Shown: positions 6,717 to 12,547 of the stretch, one piece after another
How the letters are laid out: each line of letters opens with the position of its first letter
Numbering within the stretch: the first letter of the stretch is position 1
NCBI GenBank assembly: GCA_910587145.1
Contig: CAJUMH010000006.1
Location: forward strand, 61,831 to 85,740
Length of the DNA stretch: 23,910 nucleotides
Reading direction: 5' to 3'
From: an uncultured Ruthenibacterium sp.
GTDB lineage: Bacteria > Bacillota > Clostridia > Oscillospirales > Ruminococcaceae
Position numbers and translations under genes: made by a program
Notes under the pieces: generated by a model
Databases searched by the model: none
What the model saw: only the letters and a program-made list of their open reading frames with translations
What the model was told of the DNA's origin: nothing

Positions 6717-7088
6717 ACCATGCGCTGCCTCCCGCCTATAAAGATCCCGAACCCTTTTTCTTGATCAGGATACCGTCAGTATAGAAAAACAAAAAAATCC
6801 TGCCTGCATATTCCGGTCGAAACGCGTTTTCTGCCGCGAGCGCACAGAAGGATTTGTGTCGTGCGGCTTTTGGCCGCGCGGCGCTTTTTCGGTTTGCCGG
6901 TTCCCGTGCCGGCATGGCATTTTGCCGGGCCGACGCGTTTTTGGAAGGATCGTTTTCCCTTGCCGCTGCGCAGGCGCTGTCGTCTCGGGAGCCCTGGTGC
7001 GTTACGCCGCGCACCGGCTTATTTGTAGCCGGTGCGAAGAAAGCAGCGCTCTTTTGTTTTCGGCGCGCCGCCCGTTAAAAATATTCAG
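6717..7088. other. Intergenic stretch with small hairpins, no gene seen
   Basis: No coding frame with a start signal was found. It holds the cellulase leader (GGGAGG near 6730, a TATACT on the minus strand at 6778-6783 without a good -35). It also holds short hairpins: TGCCGG/CCGGCA at 6895-6914 and a 9-bp stem GCACCGGCT/AGCCGGTGC at 7011-7035 with a 7-nt loop. The hairpins lack clear T-tails. The second lies about 55 bp past the stop of the minus-strand LURP-like gene and may mark its 3' end. Confidence 0.5.
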
Positions 7089-7565
7089 TCAATGAGAATC
7101 CCGCGAGCACTTCTCGGCATCAATAGCCAGCACGAGCATCAGCGCGCAAACCGCATCCTGCGGATCGTATACGTCGATCACATATGTGTCCGTCCAGTTG
7201 AAAAGCTGCTTGGATACCGTGGCAAGGGGCTCGCCCGCGGCACTTAAAATCCTGTAATCCCACTCCCAAAAATCGCCCTCGATAGACCAGCCGTTGCAGT
7301 CGATGTTGTACCGGGGCTTTAAAAACGACCATTCCTTGCTGATGCAGCCGATATATTGCCCGCCAAGATGCAGCTCGAACTTCGGCAAAAAGGTAAGCAC
7401 CCGTTCCTGCACCGTGCCGATCTCGTATCCCATTGCGTCGTAGATCTTCAGGCGATGCCCCCACGAGAGCTGGCCCTTCACAACATATACCGTCTCGCCC
7501 GCCTCATTGTAAATATCATAGCTGTCGAACCACGAAAATATCCTCTGCTTAAATAACAGCCGCAT
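7089..7565 (-). CDS. LURP-one-related / YxjI-like protein
   Basis: The 158-aa product looks like the beta-barrel LURP-one-related (tubby C-terminal-like) family found in many Firmicutes, whose biochemical role is not settled. Seen directly are MRLLFKQRIFSWFDSYDIYNEAG, repeated beta-strand blocks with G-x-x-I/V turns, and the YNIDCNGWSIEGDFWEWDYRI region typical of the family. There is no signal peptide or transmembrane segment. The frame is open 15 codons upstream, but the ATG used here has GGGGAG at 7-bp spacing and matches the usual family N-terminus. It has its own promoter and is divergent from trmB. Confidence 0.8.
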   Translation of the reverse strand: MRLLFKQRIFSWFDSYDIYNEAGETVYVVKGQLSWGHRLKIYDAMGYEIGTVQERVLTFLPKFELHLGGQYIGCISKEWSFLKPRYNIDCNGWSIEGDFWEWDYRILSAAGEPLATVSKQLFNWTDTYVIDVYDPQDAVCALMLVLAIDAEKCSRDSH

Positions 7566-7600
7566 CGCTGTTCTCCCCTTTCTGTATCTTTTGCAAATCC

Positions 7601-7630
7601 AGTATATCATAATGCCGCCGTACCTGTCTA
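7601..7630 (-). promoter_or_regulatory. Promoter of the LURP-like gene
   Basis: On the minus strand TAGACA (7625-7630), an 18-bp spacer and TATACT (7601-7606) lie about 35 bp upstream of the start codon. Confidence 0.7.
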
Positions 7631-7679
7631 TGGAATGTGCCCTGTTTTGTGGAGACTTTTTCTTTTTTTGCGCAGTACA

Positions 7680-7708
7680 TTGCGCCGACGGCGATCTCCT
7701 GCTACAAT
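7680..7708 (+). promoter_or_regulatory. Promoter of trmB
   Basis: TTGCGC (7680-7685), a 17-bp spacer and TACAAT (7703-7708) precede trmB, leaving a leader of about 55 nt. Confidence 0.65.
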
Positions 7709-7771
7709 AGATTCAGAGGCTTTGATCCCGCAGCGGGCCAAAGCTTTTCTTGGAAAGGAAAGGTGTTTTTT

Positions 7772-8638
7772 ATGCGCATGCGCTTTAAGCCCTACGCCGG
7801 GCCGGAGCTTGCCGCCTGCCCGTTTCATATGAACGATGCCACACAGTACCGCGGCCGTTGGCGCGAGACATTTGCGCGGCCCGCACAGCCGCTGCATCTT
7901 GAGCTTGGCTGCGGAAAAGGCGGCTTTCTGGCCGAGCTTGCGTCCCGCCATCCGGAGGTCAACTACATCGGCGTGGACATTACCGATAAAGTGCTGGTTC
8001 TCGCAAAGCGCAATATCGAGCGCGTTTACGCGCAAAAGGGACTGTCCATTGATAACGTCAAAACGCTGGCGCACGATATCGAGCGCATCCCCACGCTGCT
8101 GAGCGCGGCCGACCGCGTGGAGCGCATCTATATCAATTTCTGCAATCCGTGGAACAAAAAGGCCAATCACAAAAAGCACCGTTTAACGCACACGCGGCAG
8201 CTGATGCTGTACCGGCCCTTTCTTGCCGAAAATGCCGAATTGTGGTTTAAGTGCGATGATGAAGATCTGTTTTGCGATACATTGCGCTATTTGCCCGAGG
8301 CGGGCTTTGCCGTAATCTGGCAGACGCGCGATCTGCATGCGGACGAGCCGGCCTGGAACATTCGCACCGAACACGAGCGCATGTTCACCGAGATGGGCAT
8401 TCCCACCAAAGCGCTCATTGCGCGCATCACGGCGCTGCAGAACGCACCGGCCGGCGCATCCGGATTGACCGCAGCCGGTGCGCAGGCTGATCCGGCCGCG
8501 GCCGATGTGCAAAAGACCGGTATGGCCGCGGCAGACGCAAAGACCGATGCAGCCGCGGCAGGCGCAAAGACCGATGCAGCCGCGGCGGCGCCCGATGAGG
8601 TTCGCGCGGTTTTTTCCGATGGAGCGCGCGGTTTTTAA
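7772..8638 (+). CDS. trmB: tRNA (guanine-N7-)-methyltransferase TrmB
   Basis: TrmB methylates G46 in the tRNA variable loop using S-adenosylmethionine. The core (about 1-225) shows the SAM motif LELGCGKGGFL (43-53), GVDI (67-70), the HD after motif III (101-102), INFCNPWNKKANHKKHRLTH (121-140) and the RTEHERMF block (198-205). The usual Asp of the DPW motif is Asn here (N125). The family normally ends near 210-230 residues; this protein has 288, with an Ala-rich tail from about 226 that repeats KTDAAAA. The ATG is chosen by GGAAAGGAAAGG upstream and the start of homology; the frame itself is open further left. It has its own promoter and terminator. Confidence 0.92.
   Translation: MRMRFKPYAGPELAACPFHMNDATQYRGRWRETFARPAQPLHLELGCGKGGFLAELASRHPEVNYIGVDITDKVLVLAKRNIERVYAQKGLSIDNVKTLAHDIERIPTLLSAADRVERIYINFCNPWNKKANHKKHRLTHTRQLMLYRPFLAENAELWFKCDDEDLFCDTLRYLPEAGFAVIWQTRDLHADEPAWNIRTEHERMFTEMGIPTKALIARITALQNAPAGASGLTAAGAQADPAAADVQKTGMAAADAKTDAAAAGAKTDAAAAAPDEVRAVFSDGARGF
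8506..8586 (+). repeat. 27-bp tandem repeats inside the trmB tail
   Basis: The segment GCAAAGACCGATGCAGCC and the following CGCGGC occur at 8537-8559 and 8564-8586 with a 27-bp period. A more diverged copy starts near 8507. The period is a multiple of three, so the repeat adds nine-residue units to the protein without a frameshift. Confidence 0.85.
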
Positions 8639-8710
8639 AAATTCCAAAGATCTTTAAAAGAACGCCGATCCCAGGCGGCTGCAATTGGGCACGGCCTTCC
8701 CGATAACGCA

Positions 8711-8756
8711 AAACACCCGGTATGCCTGTTCACGCATACCGGGTGTTTCTTTTTTG
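8711..8756 (+). terminator. Rho-independent terminator of trmB
   Basis: A perfect 15-bp stem (8711-8725 with 8734-8748), an 8-nt loop and a following CTTTTTT run form a textbook terminator 72 bp after the trmB stop. Confidence 0.92.
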
Positions 8757-8799
8757 GTTTTGGATGCACCGCAGCTGCCTGCGCGCAGCGAACGGCAGC

Positions 8800-8990
8800 T
8801 GATTTCTGTTTTGACTGCGCCGATTTTGCCCGGTTGCGCCGATTTTAAGCCGGTTCGGCCCCGATTGGGCTGGATTCAGGCCAATTTTGCCGATTTGCCC
8901 AGCCGATTCGGCTGATTCGGCCGATTTTGGCCGATGGCCCAATTCAACTGATTTTGCCGGCCGATGGGGCGGCCCGGTTTTCAGGCTGTG
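8800..8990. repeat. Degenerate GCCGATTTTG-type word repeats, no gene
   Basis: About ten variants of GCCGATTTTGCC, CCGATTCGGC and GCCAATTTTG are packed into this stretch between the trmB terminator and the CD1247-type gene. Spacing is irregular, and several neighbouring words are self-complementary (GCCGATTCGGC). No coding frame with a start signal is present. It may be a decayed tandem array or a structured 3' region. Confidence 0.6.
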
Positions 8991-9002
8991 AGGCGGCTCT
9001 GG

Positions 9003-9449
9003 TTATTTCTCTTCTTCGTCGCCCCCGCAGCCGTCGCAGCCCTCGCATGCATCGTCATCGCTGAAGTCGATCTCGAATTTTGTGCCGCAATTCGGGCAGG
9101 CAAGATCGTCGCTTTCCAGCATTTCCTCGTCCACGCACACTACCTCGCCGCACTGCGGGCAGGTAATCTCGTACAGGCCGTCCTCGAATTCGCTGCCGTA
9201 ATCCTCGTCGTTCTCGTCGTCGGGATCCTCATCGAAAACAAAATTCTCAACGTCCTCCAGATCCTCGCTCATCGCATCGACCTCGTCGTACAGCGTATCC
9301 AGATCGTCGTCAATGTCGGTGACTGTATTCGCCATTTCCTCCAGCGCATCTACTACGGCAGCGAGCAGCTTGCCCTCCTTCGTTGTAGCGTCAAACTCCA
9401 TGCCCTCCATCAGGCCTTTGATGTAGGCGACCTTTTCTTTCAATTCCAT
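9003..9449 (-). CDS. CD1247-type N-terminal domain protein with zinc ribbon
   Basis: This 148-aa acidic protein starts MELKEKVAYIKGLMEG, the N-terminus typical of clostridial proteins named after CD1247. After a helical, Asp/Glu-rich section (about 45-90) comes a likely zinc ribbon with CPQC (97-100) and CPNC (118-121). A short Cys-rich tail CEGCDGCGG (135-143) adds three more cysteines. The family has no established function. The ATG has GGGAGGGA 6 bp upstream. It follows efp by 91 bp on the same strand, with a hairpin between them, and this pairing with efp suggests cotranscription. Cysteine spacing supports metal binding, but this is inferred. Confidence 0.85.
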   Translation of the reverse strand: MELKEKVAYIKGLMEGMEFDATTKEGKLLAAVVDALEEMANTVTDIDDDLDTLYDEVDAMSEDLEDVENFVFDEDPDDENDEDYGSEFEDGLYEITCPQCGEVVCVDEEMLESDDLACPNCGTKFEIDFSDDDACEGCDGCGGDEEEK

Positions 9450-9498
9450 GGTTTGTCCCTCCCTGCTCTGATCGAGCAATTGAATGTTTTGTATCAAA

Positions 9499-9528
9499 CA
9501 GGCAAGGCCGTTCCCGCAGCCTTGCCTG
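9499..9528 (-). terminator. Hairpin between efp and the CD1247-type gene
   Basis: A 10-bp stem (9499-9508 with 9519-9528) and a 10-nt loop follow the efp stop codon by about 12 bp. In the direction of efp the tail is only moderately U-rich (UUUGAUA). The stronger T-run (CTTTTTG) is on the other strand. It may give partial termination, reducing expression of the downstream gene relative to efp. Confidence 0.5.
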
Positions 9529-9540
9529 CTTTTTGCTGTG

Positions 9541-10098
9541 TTATGCGCGCTCCATATACTCGCCGGTGCGGGTATCGATGCGCACCATATCGCCCTCGTT
9601 GATGAACAGCGGCACACGAATCTCGGCGCCGGTCTCCAGCGTGGCGGGCTTGAGCGTATTGGTGGCGGTGTTGCCCTTGAAGCCCGGATCGGTTTTGGTA
9701 ACCTCCAGCACCACAAAATTGGGCGCTTCCACGCCGAACACCTTGCCCTTGTAGCTGAGCACCTTGCAGATCTCGTTCTCTTTTACAAACTTGAACGCAT
9801 CGCCCAGCTCGCTCGCGTTCAGCGGCGTCTGCTCATACGTTTCGTTATCCATAAAATAGTACAGATCGCCGTCCTGATAAGAGTATGTCATCTCGCGCCG
9901 CTCGATATACGCAGTGGGGAATTTCGCGGTGGGGTTATACGTGCGCTCCACCACGGAACCGGTAATGACGTTGCGGATCTTTGTGCGCACAAAGGCCGCG
10001 CCCTTGCCCGGCTTTACATGCTGAAATTCAACGATTTGAAAAACATTGCCGTCCTCTTCAAAGGTGATGCCGTTGCGAAAATCGCCAGCAGATACCAT
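9541..10098 (-). CDS. efp: Translation elongation factor P
   Basis: EF-P binds stalled ribosomes between the P and E sites and speeds peptide-bond formation at polyproline stretches. The 185-aa protein has the standard three beta-barrel layout: a KOW-like N-domain with the loop HVKPGKGAAFVR (27-38), an EF-P central domain starting near YNPTAKF, and the C-terminal block IRVPLFINEGDMVRIDTRTGEYMERA. K32 at the loop tip is the expected modification site; no modifying enzyme is visible in this window. The ATG is preceded by AGGAGG with 9-bp spacing. It has its own promoter, 232 bp downstream of an M24 peptidase gene, a common neighbour of efp in Firmicutes. Confidence 0.98.
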   Translation of the reverse strand: MVSAGDFRNGITFEEDGNVFQIVEFQHVKPGKGAAFVRTKIRNVITGSVVERTYNPTAKFPTAYIERREMTYSYQDGDLYYFMDNETYEQTPLNASELGDAFKFVKENEICKVLSYKGKVFGVEAPNFVVLEVTKTDPGFKGNTATNTLKPATLETGAEIRVPLFINEGDMVRIDTRTGEYMERA

Positions 10099-10200
10099 AC
10101 AATGAATCCTCCTATGCGAACCCGTCTGCCCCGCTTACAGAATATCCCGCACGATTCCGCGCGTTCCGGGCACACCGATTCATTTTTCTTTTCTTGTTCT

Positions 10201-10229
10201 ATTGTACACAATCCCTTTGCATTTTGCAA
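10201..10229 (-). promoter_or_regulatory. Promoter of efp
   Basis: On the minus strand TTGCAA (10224-10229), a 17-bp spacer and TACAAT (10201-10206) lie about 100 bp before the efp start, inside the 232-bp gap after the peptidase gene. Confidence 0.75.
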
Positions 10230-10330
10230 GGGCTTTGCGGGATTTTCATGGATTTTGCCAAAATGCGAAGCCGCCGAAACGTTAACGCCAGGCCGGCCGG
10301 CGCGCCGCGCAAAAAGCGGCCCGGGAACTT

Positions 10331-11401
10331 TTACAGTACGATCAGCTCCTTGGGGCTTTTGCCAATGATCTCGACGCCGTTCTCGCGCACAAAAACGGTG
10401 TCCTCAATGCGAACGCCGAATTTGCCCGGCAGATAGATGCCCGGTTCGATCGTCATAACCGTTCCCGCCCCGACAACGTCCTTGCAGACGGCGCTGTAGC
10501 GGGGATTTTCGTGGATCTCGATGCCCACAGCGTGGCCCAGCCCGTGGCCAAAGCAGCCCTCGTACCCCGCGCCGTAGATGATATCGCGCGCAATCTTGTC
10601 CACCTCGTACCCCGTTTGCCCCGCTTTGGCGTATGCGCAGCAGGCAAGCTGCGCCTTCAGCACCGTTTCGTACACGGTTTTCTGCTCCTGCGTTACGCTG
10701 CCCACCGCCACGGTGCGCGTCATATCGGTGCAGTAGCCGTCCACATTCGCGCCGAAATCCATCGTGACAAAATCGCCCGCTTCAATGCGCTTTTCGCCGG
10801 GCACGCCGTGCGGCAGGCTCGTTTTTGCGCCGGAGACAAAAATCGTATCAAACGCGAGCTTGCCGGCGCCATGGCTGCGCATGAACACTTCCATTTCCAG
10901 CGCCGCATCAATCTCGCGCAGGCCGGGCCGGATGGTGTTCAGCATATGGTCAAAGCAGGCGTCTGTGATGGTCTGCGCGCGGCGGATGGCGTCCAGCTCC
11001 TCTTCGGATTTGACGGCGCGGAGCGCATCGATGGTATCGGACAAAAGCCCGGACGTATCTACCACCACGCCCGGCAGCATATCACGCACGCAGTTTGCAT
11101 AGGCCACGGTGGCCTTATTTTCCATAAAAAGGTGTTTTACGCCGTGCGCCGCCAGAATATCCCGCACCTGCTCCAGGGCCTTTTTTTCCAGGATCACCTC
11201 GGCGTCCCGAACGGTAGCCTCGGCGATCTCGATATAGCGCGAATCGATGATAAAATAGGTTTTCTCCGGCAGGATCAGCACCGTGCCTGCATCGCCGGAA
11301 TCAAAGTTTAAAAAATAAAAGCGGTTTACGTCTGTCGAGATCAGCGCGGCCTCAAAGCCCTGCGGCATTGCTCCCAGCAGTCTGTCTGTACGCTGTTTCA
11401 T
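10331..11401 (-). CDS. M24B Xaa-Pro peptidase (aminopeptidase P family)
   Basis: This metallopeptidase would release N-terminal residues next to proline in the cytoplasm. A creatinase-like N-domain (about 1-125) precedes the pita-bread catalytic domain. The five metal ligands are all present, numbering from this start: D215 (MDFGA), D226 (CTDMTRT), H290 (GHGLGH), E319 (TIEPGIY) and E333 (RIEDT). Supporting histidines are in PHGVPG, at the first GH of GHGLGH and in EIHENPR. Of two nearby in-frame ATGs (11410 and 11401) the inner one is chosen because GAGAAAGG ends directly against the outer one but lies 9 bp before the inner one. The product has 356 aa. It follows yqeG by about 32 bp and is probably cotranscribed. 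Confidence 0.95.
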   Translation of the reverse strand: MKQRTDRLLGAMPQGFEAALISTDVNRFYFLNFDSGDAGTVLILPEKTYFIIDSRYIEIAEATVRDAEVILEKKALEQVRDILAAHGVKHLFMENKATVAYANCVRDMLPGVVVDTSGLLSDTIDALRAVKSEEELDAIRRAQTITDACFDHMLNTIRPGLREIDAALEMEVFMRSHGAGKLAFDTIFVSGAKTSLPHGVPGEKRIEAGDFVTMDFGANVDGYCTDMTRTVAVGSVTQEQKTVYETVLKAQLACCAYAKAGQTGYEVDKIARDIIYGAGYEGCFGHGLGHAVGIEIHENPRYSAVCKDVVGAGTVMTIEPGIYLPGKFGVRIEDTVFVRENGVEIIGKSPKELIVL

Positions 11402-11410
11402 CTTCTTCAT

Positions 11411-11418
11411 CCTTTCTC
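11411..11418 (-). promoter_or_regulatory. Ribosome-binding site deciding the M24 peptidase start
   Basis: GAGAAAGG abuts the outer ATG (11408-11410) with zero spacing but is 9 nt from the inner ATG (11399-11401), so the inner start is favoured. Confidence 0.7.
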
Positions 11419-11433
11419 AAAATAGCGCTGTGC

Positions 11434-12036
11434 TCACGGCCGGCGCTCCGGCCGGGCAGCCTTTGCGTTGGGGGCAGGCTCCGGTTCCCCCCGCGGCGCG
11501 CAAATTTCCTGTGCCTGCCCGGCATCCCAGCCATACCGCAGGCCGCCCTTCTTATCATACCGCGCCAGAATCGGTTTTTCAAGCATGCGTTTCAGCCGAA
11601 TCGTCGGCTTTGTGTCCTGCCGCATCGGCTGCACCAGCAGTATCGGGATCCCGTACAGGTTTGCTCCCAGCGCATCCGTAAAGATCTGGTCGCCCACCAG
11701 CGCCACCGCGCTGCGCGGCACGCCCATTGCCCGGCGCGCGCGGTAAAGCCCCAGTGGGGAGGGCTTGCAGCAAAACGCCAGATAATCCAGCCCCACACGC
11801 CTTGCAAACGGCGCCACGCGCTTTGGCATATTGTTGGAGGCGATCACAAGGCGTATGCCCTCTGCGCGCATCCGCTGCAGCCAGGCGGCTACCTCGGGCA
11901 ACAGCTCCTGACTGCCGTGTTCCGTAAGCGTGTTGTCAACATCCAAAATCAAGGCGCGGATGCCGTGCCCATGCAGATATTCCGGCGTAATATTAGTAAC
12001 GCGGCGAAAAATCGCCGTTGGCGAAAACAGACGCAC
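11434..12036 (-). CDS. yqeG: YqeG-family HAD-type phosphatase
   Basis: This 200-aa member of the HAD IIIA (YqeG) family is a predicted cytoplasmic phosphatase; its physiological substrate is not established. The opening SPTAIFRRVTNITPEYL is family-typical. Catalytic motif I is LDVDNTLT (nucleophile D32, general acid D34), motif II is ASNN (S67), K91 follows in CCKPSPLG, and motif IV is VGDQIFTD (D116, D121). The last 40 residues form a Pro/Arg-rich tail. Translation begins at GTG, supported by GGGAGGA at 8-bp spacing; no ATG alternative fits. It lies upstream of the M24 peptidase gene and downstream of rpsU on the same strand, and no clear separate promoter was noticed. Confidence 0.93.
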   Translation of the reverse strand: MRLFSPTAIFRRVTNITPEYLHGHGIRALILDVDNTLTEHGSQELLPEVAAWLQRMRAEGIRLVIASNNMPKRVAPFARRVGLDYLAFCCKPSPLGLYRARRAMGVPRSAVALVGDQIFTDALGANLYGIPILLVQPMRQDTKPTIRLKRMLEKPILARYDKKGGLRYGWDAGQAQEICAPRGEPEPAPNAKAARPERRP

Positions 12037-12150
12037 CGTTTTGATCCTCCCTCTTTACGGACTTTTTTTCGGGCCTTCGCATCTGCCGCGCTCCGCGAAG
12101 CCGCGCACCCGCGCGCCGTCGGGCGCGGGCGGCTCTGAAAGGCCGTTTAC

Positions 12151-12182
12151 ACAAAAGGCGGGTCTTTTTCAAGACCCGCCTT
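12151..12182 (-). terminator. Terminator after rpsU
   Basis: On the minus strand a 12-bp perfect stem (12155-12166 with 12171-12182) closed by a GAAA tetraloop is followed by TTTTGTG. It stands 25 bp beyond the rpsU stop and separates rpsU from yqeG. Confidence 0.85.
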
Positions 12183-12206
12183 GCTGGCTGAACTGCCGAA
12201 CGCCGC

Positions 12207-12383
12207 TTACTTATACTTGCGCTTACGGGCGGCTTCGGATTTTTTCTTGCGTTTGACTGAAGGCTTCTCGTACGCCTCACGCTTGCGCACTTCAGCGAGC
12301 ACACCGGAGCGTGCGCAGGAGCGTTTGAAACGACGCAGCGCGCTGTCCAGCGATTCGTTGTCTTTCACTCGGATTTCCGACAT
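12207..12383 (-). CDS. rpsU: 30S ribosomal protein S21
   Basis: Reading the minus strand by eye gives a 58-aa basic protein starting MSEIRVKDNESLDSALRRFK and ending KKSEAARKRKYK, an unmistakable bS21. It binds the platform of the small subunit and helps initiation on mRNA. The length is normal for clostridia. The ATG follows GGGAGGGA with good spacing. A near-consensus promoter lies 67 bp upstream and a strong terminator directly downstream, so it is largely an independent unit. This matches the high expression expected for a ribosomal protein. Confidence 0.97.
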   Translation of the reverse strand: MSEIRVKDNESLDSALRRFKRSCARSGVLAEVRKREAYEKPSVKRKKKSEAARKRKYK

Positions 12384-12449
12384 CTTTGTCCCTCCCTTAA
12401 CACGAGGTTAGGCACAGGCTTCCCACAAAATGGAAACCGTCCAATTTGG

Positions 12450-12479
12450 ATTATACTACAAATACGATCCCCCTGTCAA
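12450..12479 (-). promoter_or_regulatory. Promoter of rpsU
   Basis: On the minus strand TTGACA (12474-12479), an 18-bp spacer and TATAAT (12450-12455) match consensus in both hexamers. Confidence 0.9.
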
Positions 12480-12547
12480 CCGGAACAGCCGAAAAACAGA
12501 CGCTTCTTTTGTAAAATTTCTAAGAAGGGCTCGCCATGCGCCGGTTT

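Noticed and set aside
6800..7080. Small genes in the gap between the cellulase and LURP-like genes
   Set aside because: The open frames on both strands are Arg/Ala-rich, have no ribosome-binding sites and resemble no known protein.
8800..8990. CRISPR or transposon end repeats
   Set aside because: Word spacing is irregular, there are no unique spacers, and no transposase or paired inverted termini are visible.
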